NCBI GenBank assembly: GCA_025464695.1
Contig: JAODNQ010000111.1
Coordinates: 1 to 7,272 of the forward strand
Source of the DNA: Frankiales bacterium
GTDB taxonomy: Bacteria; Actinomycetota; Actinomycetes; Mycobacteriales; SCTD01
Direction of reading: 5' to 3'
Length of the DNA: 7,272 nucleotides
Below the pieces are notes generated by a model. That model worked only from the letters and a program-made list of their open reading frames with translations, was not told the DNA's origin and made no database searches. Both the position numbers and the translations under genes were made by a program. Shown here piece after piece: positions 1 to 4,733 of this stretch. Within the stretch, counting starts at the first letter, position 1, and every line of letters begins with the position of its first letter.

Positions 1-790
1 CAAGACCAGCACCGTCGAGGTCTGCGAGGGCTTCCGCAAGGCCGACGGCGGCACGGTCCGGGTGCTGGGGCTCGACCCGCGCGACCCCGCCCTGCGCCCT
101 CGCATCGGCGTCATGCCGCAGGGCGGCGGCGCCTACCCCGGGCTGCGGGCGGCGGAGATGCTGCGGCTGGTCGCCTCCTACAGCGCGCACCCGCTGGACC
201 CCGACGACCTCCTGGACCGGCTGGGCCTGCGCGAGGTCGCCGCGACGTCGTACCGGCGGCTGTCCGGCGGGCAGCAGCAGCGGCTGTCGCTGGCCTGCGC
301 CGTGGTCGGACGGCCCGAGCTGGTCTTCCTCGACGAGCCGACCGCAGGCCTCGACCCGGCCGCGCGGCGGGCCACCTGGGACCTCGTCGAGGCGCTGCGC
401 CGCGACGGCGCCACCGTCGTCCTCACGACGCACCTCATGGACGAGGCCGAGCGGCTGGCCGACGACGTCGTCATCGTGGACGCCGGGAAGGTCGTCGCGG
501 AGGGCACCGTCCAGGAGCTCACCCGGACGGGCGCCGCCGACCAGCTGCGCTTCTCCGCCACGCCCGGCCTCGACCTCGACCAGCTCGTGCGGGCCCTGCC
601 CGAGGGCGTCGTCGGCAAGGAGTCGCCGGCGGGCCAGTACCTGCTGGAGGGCGTCATCGACCCGCAGCTGCTCGCCACGGTGACCAGCTGGTGCGCCAGC
701 CACGGCGTCATGGCCCGCGACCTGCGCGTGGAGCACCGCAGCCTCGAGGACGTCTTCCTCGAGCTCACCGGACGGGAGCTGCGCGCATGA
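1..790 (+). CDS. ABC-2-type exporter ATP-binding protein (5' partial)
   Basis: This is the nucleotide-binding subunit of an ABC exporter; it hydrolyses ATP on the cytoplasmic side to power the permease encoded next. The gene starts before the window: the first full codon is at base 2, and the visible 262 residues begin with KTST, the end of Walker A (GxxGxGKT/S). Counting from that Lys, the Q-loop Gln is at 40 (VMPQGG), the signature LSGGQQQR at 87-94, Walker B LVFLDE at 107-112, the D-loop AGLDP just after, and the H-loop His at 144 (TTHLMDEAERL). The C-terminal part, ending HRSLEDVFLELTGRELRA, resembles the extension of DrrA/CcmA-like ATPases. All catalytic motifs visible are intact. The TGA stop overlaps an ATG (ATGA, 787-790). 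An ABC-2 pair next to ctaA is a familiar actinobacterial arrangement; its substrate is unknown to me. Family assignment is firm, specific function is not. Confidence 0.95.
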   Translation, partial: KTSTVEVCEGFRKADGGTVRVLGLDPRDPALRPRIGVMPQGGGAYPGLRAAEMLRLVASYSAHPLDPDDLLDRLGLREVAATSYRRLSGGQQQRLSLACAVVGRPELVFLDEPTAGLDPAARRATWDLVEALRRDGATVVLTTHLMDEAERLADDVVIVDAGKVVAEGTVQELTRTGAADQLRFSATPGLDLDQLVRALPEGVVGKESPAGQYLLEGVIDPQLLATVTSWCASHGVMARDLRVEHRSLEDVFLELTGRELRA

Positions 791-854
791 CCCGCACCCC
801 AGCCCGTCGCTCGCTGCGCTCACGACCCGCCGGGGGCCCCGCATGACCCGCACC
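785..854 (+). repeat. 14-bp direct repeat flanking a 42-bp insert
   Basis: GCATGACCCGCACC occurs at 785-798 and again, identical, at 841-854. The 42 nt between the copies (799-840) include a 22-nt segment at 805-826 with 4-bp ends GTCG/CGAC and the core CTCGCTGCGCTC. From memory, similar GAGCGCAGCGAGC-type segments recur between genes in actinobacterial genomes; I could not check this here. The second copy contains the permease start now in use. Confidence 0.7.
787..846 (+). other. 19-codon micro-ORF bridging the two ABC genes
   Basis: An ATG inside the ATPase stop (ATGA, 787-790) opens a 19-residue frame that starts MTRTPARRS and ends PAGGPA. Its TGA (844-846) in turn overlaps the permease ATG (843-845). 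A GGGAG at 774-778 lies 8 nt before ATG 787, which is good ribosome-binding spacing. The peptide is Arg/Pro-rich with no recognisable domain. It shares its first four residues, MTRT, with the permease because a 14-bp sequence is repeated at both starts. It may be only a translational bridge or a relic of an insertion; I do not claim a functional peptide. Confidence 0.35.
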
Positions 855-1646
855 ACCGCACCGAGCACGTGGACCGACGGCGCGCTGGCTCCTCGGCCCG
901 GCCAGGCGCCGCGGGCCGCCATGCTCCGGGCCCAGACCGGCGCCGAGCTCAAGCTGCTGCTCCGCAACGGCGAGCAGGTCCTGCTCAACCTCGTCGTGCC
1001 GCTCGGCCTGCTCGTGGTCGTGACGCTGCTGCCCTTCGTCGACGTCGCCGGCGCCGACACCCGCTCCGAGCGGGCCGCCTTCTTCGTACCGGGCGTCCTC
1101 GCGCTGGCGCTGATGAGCTCGGCGTTCACCGGCCAGGCCATCGGCCTCGGCTTCGAGCGCCAGTACGGCGTCCTCAAGCGGCTCGGCGCGACCCCGCTGC
1201 CCCGCTCGGTGCTCCTGCTGGCCAAGACCACGGCGGTGCTCGCGGTGCAGCTGCTCCAGCTGCTGCTCATCGGCGGGGTCGGCCTGGCCCTGGGATGGCA
1301 CCCGCACGGCGACCCCGTCAGCGTCCTGCTGCTCGTGGTCCTCGGCACGGCGGCCTTCAGCGGGCTGGGCCTGCTCCTCGGCGGCACCATGCCGGGCCTG
1401 CGGACCCTCGCGGTCGCCAACCTCGTGTGGCTGGTGCTGCTCGTCCTCGGCGGCGTCATGTTCCCCCTCAGCGAATTCGGCCCGGCCGAGGGCGTGCTGC
1501 GGCTGCTCCCCACCGCGGCGCTCTCGCACGGCCTGCGCGAGGTCCTGCGCGACGGCGCCACCGCGCCGGTCCGCGACGTCCTGGCGCTCGCCGCCTGGGC
1601 GGTCGCCGGTCTCTCCGCCGCCACGCGCTTCTTCCGCTGGGAGTGA
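843..1646 (+). CDS. ABC-2-type transporter permease
   Basis: This is the membrane subunit of the exporter whose ATPase is encoded just upstream. It has 267 residues with about six hydrophobic segments, near residues 46-66, 81-102, 122-148, 158-182, 188-210 and 246-262. Between the second and third lies GFERQYGVLKRLGATPLPR (103-121), the typical cytoplasmic coupling segment of ABC-2 permeases (consensus roughly E-x-x-x-G-T-L-K-R-L-x-x-T-P). The C-terminal PTAALSHGLREVL (223-235) also fits the family. ATG 843 is chosen because GGGGG at 832-836 sits 6 nt upstream and the reading is open from there. ATG 787 is in another frame and cannot start this protein. The ATPase and hydrolase neighbours are on the same strand with short gaps, so one operon is likely. 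The transported substrate cannot be read from the sequence. Confidence 0.93.
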   Translation: MTRTTAPSTWTDGALAPRPGQAPRAAMLRAQTGAELKLLLRNGEQVLLNLVVPLGLLVVVTLLPFVDVAGADTRSERAAFFVPGVLALALMSSAFTGQAIGLGFERQYGVLKRLGATPLPRSVLLLAKTTAVLAVQLLQLLLIGGVGLALGWHPHGDPVSVLLLVVLGTAAFSGLGLLLGGTMPGLRTLAVANLVWLVLLVLGGVMFPLSEFGPAEGVLRLLPTAALSHGLREVLRDGATAPVRDVLALAAWAVAGLSAATRFFRWE

Positions 1647-1660
1647 GGTAGAGGACGGCC

Positions 1661-2674
1661 GTGACCCGTCGTCCCCGCCTGCCCCTGCTCGCGGCCCTGC
1701 TGGCCGTCCTCGCCGCCCTGCTCGGCTGGCGACGGCGTCGTCGCGTGGCCCTGCTCGACGCCCCCGGCCCGGCCGGTGGCGTCCGCACCACCGACGGGCT
1801 GCGGCTGCACGTCGAGGAGGACGGCGACCCCGACGCCCCGCTGACGGTCGTCTTCTCGCACGGCTTCACCGCCCAGCTCGAGGAGTTCCTCCTGCAGCGG
1901 GAGACGCTCAGGAGCCGGGCCCGGCTGGTGCTCTACGACCAGCGCGGCCACGGGCGCAGCCCGCTCGGGGACCCGAAGGACGCCACCTTCGACCAGCTCG
2001 GACGCGACCTCAACAGCGTGCTCGAGCAGCGCGTCCCCACCGGTCCTGTCCTGCTCGTGGGCCACTCCATGGGTGGCATGACGCTCATGAGCTTCGCGCG
2101 CCAGCACCCCGACGTCGTGCGCGACCGGGTGGCCGGGGCGTTCCTGCTCGCGACGTCCGCGGGCGAGCTGGTCACCACGGGCGTGCTGGGCGCGGCGGTG
2201 CGGGTGGGGTCCGCCCTGCACCTCGTGCCCGTGTGGCTGCGGCTGCTGCGCCTGGCCGCCCCGCTGCTGGAGCGCGGCCGCAAGCGCGGCACGAAGCTCG
2301 GCTACCGCTTCTACGAGCGCTACCTGTTCGGCTGCGACGACGTCGAGCCCGAGCTCGTGCGCCTGGTGCAGGACCTGCTGGAGGCCTGCCCGATGACCAC
2401 CAGCGCGGCCTTCTACCCGGCCTTCCTGGCCCACGACGAGACGGCTGCGCTGCCGGTGCTCGCCCAGGTCCCGACCACCGTCCTCGTCGGCGACTGCGAC
2501 CGCCTGACCCCGGCCTCGCACAGCCGCCGGATGGCGCAGGACCTCGGGCCGGACGTGCGGCTGGTCGTCGTTCCCGGCGCGGGGCACAGCGTGAACATCA
2601 CGCGGCAGTCGGTCGTGGACGAGGCGCTGCTGGAGCTCCTCGAGCGCGCGACCGCCGGGGTCAGCGCGGCCTGA
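1661..2674 (+). CDS. Membrane-anchored alpha/beta-fold hydrolase
   Basis: The product is a 337-residue serine hydrolase of the alpha/beta fold, probably an esterase or lipase-like enzyme of unknown substrate. The nucleophile elbow is GHSMGG (134-139, Ser136), the oxyanion-hole motif is SHGF (66-69), the acid is probably Asp280 in VGDCDRLTP, and His309 in GAGHS completes the triad. YDQRGHGRS (92-100) is the usual strand-4 motif, and residues 165-260 form the helical lid. Residues 8-22 are a hydrophobic helix followed by five Arg (24-28). The heavier positive charge after the helix would favour a cytoplasmic catalytic domain by the positive-inside rule, but MTRRPR before it leaves topology open. 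The GTG start has GAGG at 1651-1654, 6 nt upstream. It begins 14 nt after the permease stop, suggesting co-transcription with the exporter. Its 3' end overlaps the opposing TetR gene by 14 bp. Confidence 0.92.
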   Translation: MTRRPRLPLLAALLAVLAALLGWRRRRRVALLDAPGPAGGVRTTDGLRLHVEEDGDPDAPLTVVFSHGFTAQLEEFLLQRETLRSRARLVLYDQRGHGRSPLGDPKDATFDQLGRDLNSVLEQRVPTGPVLLVGHSMGGMTLMSFARQHPDVVRDRVAGAFLLATSAGELVTTGVLGAAVRVGSALHLVPVWLRLLRLAAPLLERGRKRGTKLGYRFYERYLFGCDDVEPELVRLVQDLLEACPMTTSAAFYPAFLAHDETAALPVLAQVPTTVLVGDCDRLTPASHSRRMAQDLGPDVRLVVVPGAGHSVNITRQSVVDEALLELLERATAGVSAA

Positions 2675-2688
2675 GCAGCCCGTCGCGC
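2646..2688. terminator. Inverted repeat over the convergent gene overlap, possible bidirectional terminator
   Basis: GCGCGAC (2646-2652) and GTCGCGC (2682-2688) are perfectly complementary 7-mers. Inside them, TCAG (2661-2664) and CTGA (2671-2674) form a second stem around a 6-nt loop. The inner stem contains both stop codons: TGA of the hydrolase on the plus strand and TCA, read as TGA, of the regulator on the minus strand. There is no T-tract, as is common in high-GC actinobacteria. Termination on both strands is inference; the symmetry is seen directly. Confidence 0.4.
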
Positions 2689-3245
2689 AGGGTGCAGATG
2701 TCGGCGGCCGCCCGGGCCGCCACCTCGCTCAGCGTGCTGCGGGACTCGAAGCCGTCGATCAGCGGACCGAGCACCAGCGGGCCGAGCGCGAGGCTCAGCA
2801 CCTGCACCGCCGCGTAGTCGAGGTCGGCGCCCGGCCGGACCCGTCCGGCGGCCTCCGCGACGCCGAGCCCGTGCCGCACCACACCGAGCAGCTCGCCCAC
2901 GAGCGCCTCCCCCGCCGGACCGCCGTCGAGCAGGACCCGCCGCAGGTACCCGCGGACCGCCGGGTCGCCGACCACGGCGCCGACCTCGACCGGGTCGCCG
3001 TCGAGCACCGCCCGGGCCGCGCCCTTCAGGGTCTCGGTGAGCTCGCCCACGACCCGCTCGTCGGCGGCCTCGCGCAGCGCGTCCTTGGTGCCGAAGTGGT
3101 GCATCACGTTGGCCGGCGAGACCCCGGCCGCCGCGGCGACCGACCGCACCGACGTCCCCGCGAAGCCGCTCTCCCCGAACAGCCGCACGGCCTCGCGCAG
3201 GACGCGCTCGCGCCCGTCGCCGCGGGCGACCGTCTCGGAGGTCAC
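2661..3245 (-). CDS. TetR/AcrR-family transcriptional regulator
   Basis: This 194-residue protein has the size and N-terminal helix-turn-helix of TetR regulators, dimeric repressors released from DNA by a small ligand. The DNA-binding part spans about residues 13-60, with helices around TSVRSVAAAAGVSPANVMHHF (31-51) and the trailing GTKDALREA. The C-terminal ligand domain (about 65-190) is Ala/Leu/Val-rich and gives no clue to the ligand. The GTG start (complement of 3243-3245) is placed just ahead of the HTH. Upstream there is no clear ribosome site, but an extended -10-like TGT-GATGAT ends 6 nt before GTG, so translation may be leaderless. The frame stays open far upstream through antisense of ctaA, which is a GC artefact. 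It is divergent from ctaA across 72 nt and convergent with the hydrolase, so it may control itself, ctaA, or both; that is inference. Confidence 0.9.
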   Translation of the reverse strand: MTSETVARGDGRERVLREAVRLFGESGFAGTSVRSVAAAAGVSPANVMHHFGTKDALREAADERVVGELTETLKGAARAVLDGDPVEVGAVVGDPAVRGYLRRVLLDGGPAGEALVGELLGVVRHGLGVAEAAGRVRPGADLDYAAVQVLSLALGPLVLGPLIDGFESRSTLSEVAARAAADICTLRDGLLRPR

Positions 3246-3251
3246 GGGCAG

Positions 3252-3260
3252 ATCATCACA
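3252..3260 (-). promoter_or_regulatory. Extended -10-like element of the tetR gene
   Basis: On the minus strand the sequence reads TGT then GATGAT (complement of 3252-3260). The hexamer has the A and final T of TANNNT but starts with G, and a TGn extended -10 precedes it. Six nt separate it from GTG 3245, so the transcript could begin at the start codon. No convincing -35 was found. Confidence 0.4.
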
Positions 3261-3264
3261 GACC

Positions 3265-3285
3265 GGGCGCGCCCCTGCCGACAGG
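3265..3285. promoter_or_regulatory. Palindromes between tetR and ctaA, possible operator
   Basis: GGGCGCGCCC (3265-3274) is a perfect 10-bp palindrome. It abuts CCTG-CCGA-CAGG (3274-3285), a 4-bp inverted repeat. Both lie in the 72-nt divergent promoter region, where an autoregulating TetR protein would be expected to bind. Short GC palindromes are frequent in such DNA, so assignment as an operator is weak. Confidence 0.3.
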
Positions 3286-3305
3286 CCGCACCGCTGCGCC
3301 GCACC

Positions 3306-3311
3306 TACCCT
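3306..3311 (+). promoter_or_regulatory. -10 box of ctaA, likely leaderless
   Basis: TACCCT matches the actinobacterial TANNNT -10 consensus. It ends 6 nt before GTG 3318, so transcription would start at the start codon itself. GGAGG at 3312-3316 lies only 1 nt before GTG, too close to act as a normal ribosome site, which supports the leaderless reading. No clear -35 is visible. Confidence 0.6.
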
Positions 3312-3317
3312 GGAGGG

Positions 3318-4250
3318 GTGCCGGTCCCCCGCCCGTCCGTGACCACCGTGCGCCGGCTGGCTCTCGCCAGCGTGGTCGCCAACAGCGTCATCGTCGTCAC
3401 CGGGGGCGCCGTCCGGCTGACCGCCAGCGGCCTCGGCTGCCCGACGTGGCCGAGCTGCACCGGCACGAGCTACGTCAACCAGCCGGAGTACGGCGTCCAC
3501 GGCTACATCGAGTTCGGCAACCGGCTGCTGACCTTCGCGCTCACCGCCGTCGTCGTCGCCCTGGTGGTTGCGACCGTCCGCGCCCGACCCCGTCGCCGCG
3601 ACCTGGTGCGGCTGGCCGTCCTCGGCGCCCTCGGCATCCCGGCGCAGGCGGTCCTCGGCGGCATCACGGTCCTGACCGGCCTCAACCCGTGGACCGTGAT
3701 GGCGCACTTCCTGCTGTCCTCGGTGCTCGTCGGCCTCGCCACGGTGCTGCACGTGCGGGCCGGCGAGGGCGACGCCCCGCGCCGCACCGTCGTCCGGGAG
3801 CCGCTGCGGCCGCTGGCCTTCGGCCTGCTCGGGCTCACCGCCGCCGTGCTGGCCGTCGGCACGGTCGTCACCGGCTCCGGCCCGCACTCGGGCGACGTCG
3901 ACGCCGGGCGCACCGGCCTGGACCCGGGGGCCGTCGCCCAGCTGCACGCCGACCTCGTCCTGCTGCTCGTCGGCGCCACCGTCGGCCTGTGGGTCGCCCT
4001 CCGGGCCACCGAGGCGCCGCGCCGGGCCGTGCAGGCCGCCCTCGTCCTGCTCGGAGTGGAGCTGTCCCAGGGGCTGGTCGGCTTCGTCCAGTACTTCACC
4101 GCGCTGCCGGTCGTCCTGGTCGCGGCGCACCTCGCGGGGTCCTGCGTCGTGCTCGTGGCAGCCGTCCGGGTCGTCCTGGCCACCCGGGACCGAGGTCCCC
4201 TCGCGGCCCCGGCCCAGGTCCCCGGCCAGCGGGTGCTGCAGGACGCCTGA
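3318..4250 (+). CDS. ctaA: Heme A synthase (COX15/CtaA family)
   Basis: CtaA oxidises the C8 methyl of heme O to a formyl group, making heme A for aa3-type cytochrome c oxidase in the cytoplasmic membrane. The 310-residue product has about eight hydrophobic segments. The conserved TGGAVRLTASGLGCPTWPSC block (28-47) supplies the paired loop cysteines Cys41 and Cys47. Likely heme-ligand histidines are His130 (VMAHFLL), His210 (QLHADLV) and His271 (VAAHLAGS). The conserved Glu is Glu65 in IEFGNR, but the first ligand position (the His in ExxHR of Bacillus CtaA) is Asn68, possibly a clade feature. GSGPHSGD (187-194, approximately) is another family motif. GTG 3318 is preferred because a TANNNT box stands just upstream; GTG 3339 or 3348 would also keep the membrane core. 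CtaB, which makes its substrate heme O, is encoded convergently 483 nt downstream. Confidence 0.93.
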   Translation: MPVPRPSVTTVRRLALASVVANSVIVVTGGAVRLTASGLGCPTWPSCTGTSYVNQPEYGVHGYIEFGNRLLTFALTAVVVALVVATVRARPRRRDLVRLAVLGALGIPAQAVLGGITVLTGLNPWTVMAHFLLSSVLVGLATVLHVRAGEGDAPRRTVVREPLRPLAFGLLGLTAAVLAVGTVVTGSGPHSGDVDAGRTGLDPGAVAQLHADLVLLLVGATVGLWVALRATEAPRRAVQAALVLLGVELSQGLVGFVQYFTALPVVLVAAHLAGSCVVLVAAVRVVLATRDRGPLAAPAQVPGQRVLQDA

Positions 4251-4307
4251 GCGACCCCGGGGGGCTGCGGTTCGCCGGCGGACGACGGGGCCGGACTGGG
4301 CAGCACG

Positions 4308-4353
4308 GGTGAGGTTCCGGTGCTGCTGCGCGCGGATCGAGCACGCCCTCACC
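4308..4353 (+). terminator. Imperfect stem-loop downstream of ctaA, possible terminator
   Basis: GGTGAGG (4308-4314) pairs with CCTCACC (4347-4353). Inside, GTGCT (4320-4324) pairs with AGCAC (4340-4344), separated from the outer stem by a 5/2 internal loop. It lies 57 nt past the ctaA stop and has no T-tract. A role in ending ctaA transcription is inferred from position only. Confidence 0.35.
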
Positions 4354-4391
4354 GGCAGGCGCCCCACCCCGTGCGGCGGGTCCACCCGGTG

Positions 4392-4668
4392 CCGACTGTC
4401 GGCTGAGGACCCGGTCCGGGGGCACACGACGGGTCCCAGGCCGACAGTCACCGAGCAGGCACGGGCCGGGGACCAGGTCCGGGATCGCGGGACAGGCGGT
4501 CCTGGTCGCCGGCCGGGAGGCGACGCAGGCGGTCCTGGTCGTCAGCCGGGAGGGGACGCCGACCCGGGAGGCGGTGCGGAGGCGGACGACCGGACTGAGA
4601 CGCCCCGACTGTCGAGGCAGGGCCCGGCTGGGGAGAGACCAACGGGTCCTAGGGCGACACCCGCCGAG
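4392..4668 (+). repeat. Two diverged copies of a hairpin element, 213 nt apart
   Basis: Copy A (4392-4455) and copy B (4605-4668) align without gaps and match at 45 of 64 positions, including CCGACTGTCG at both left ends and ACGGGTCC at 4429 and 4642. Both can fold alike. Copy A has a 10-bp outer stem (4394-4403 with 4440-4449), an internal loop, a 7-bp inner stem (4407-4413 with 4430-4436) and a 16-nt loop. Copy B has a 5-bp outer stem (4610-4614 with 4655-4659), a 5/5 internal loop, a 7-bp inner stem (4620-4626 with 4643-4649) and a 16-nt loop. One inner A-T pair of copy A becomes G-U in copy B, so pairing is kept despite change. Whether it is an RNA, a dispersed repeat or a protein site is unknown. 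Confidence 0.6.
4493..4558 (+). repeat. 33-nt tandem repeat, two copies
   Basis: Unit 1 (4493-4525) and unit 2 (4526-4558) begin with the shared CAGGCGGTCCTGGTCG and agree at 30 of 33 positions. CCTG at 4501-4504 plus GTCGCC at 4505-4510 can pair with GGCGAC (4519-4524) and CAGG (4526-4529), giving a 10-bp hairpin with one bulged G; unit 2 has lost part of this pairing. The unit is a multiple of three, but no credible gene reads through it. Confidence 0.75.
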
Positions 4669-4701
4669 GCTGGCACGGTCCCGGACGGCTCAGCGGCCGA
4701 C

Positions 4702-4731
4702 CCGCGGGACGGCACTCCTGCCGTCCCGCGG
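4702..4731 (-). terminator. Strong hairpin terminator at the end of ctaB
   Basis: The 13 bases at 4702-4714 are perfectly complementary to 4719-4731, around the 4-nt loop CTCC. The hairpin begins 2 nt beyond the ctaB stop codon on the minus strand. It lacks a T-tract on either side, as is usual for high-GC actinobacteria. Being symmetric, it could also block transcription arriving from ctaA. Stem and position are seen directly; terminator activity is inferred. Confidence 0.75.
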
Positions 4732-4733
4732 CC

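Larger units (their letters stand above)
4251..4733. other. Gene-poor ctaA-ctaB gap with repeats and hairpins
   Basis: I find no convincing protein gene in these 483 nt. A 157-codon plus-strand frame starting at GTG 4309 runs into the antisense of the ctaB end, lacks a clear ribosome site and is low-complexity (Gly/Arg/Pro/Asp). A 64-codon minus-strand frame (4448-4642) covers the same repeats. What is present: an imperfect hairpin at 4308-4353, two related hairpin elements at 4392-4455 and 4605-4668, a 33-nt tandem repeat at 4493-4558, and a strong terminator hairpin next to the ctaB stop. Termination of both convergent genes explains some of this but not the length or the repeats. Confidence 0.7.

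Noticed and set aside
765..1529. A 254-codon minus-strand frame antisense to the permease.
   Set aside because: It is a Gln/Glu/His/Arg-rich shadow of a leucine-rich membrane protein read backwards.
4255..4290. Hairpin CCCCG with CGGGG directly after the ctaA stop.
   Set aside because: Only 5 bp with a 26-nt loop, expected by chance in such G/C-rich DNA.
2661..4451. A 596-codon open frame on the minus strand extending the TetR gene upstream.
   Set aside because: Everything beyond 3245 is antisense to ctaA and the gap, with low-complexity Gly/Asp/Glu/Gln-rich translation; this is a GC-skew artefact. The TetR protein begins just before its HTH.
4251..4733. CRISPR array or mobile element in the repeat-rich gap.
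   Set aside because: There are only two adjacent 33-nt units without spacers, and no transposase, terminal inverted repeats or target duplications bound the region.
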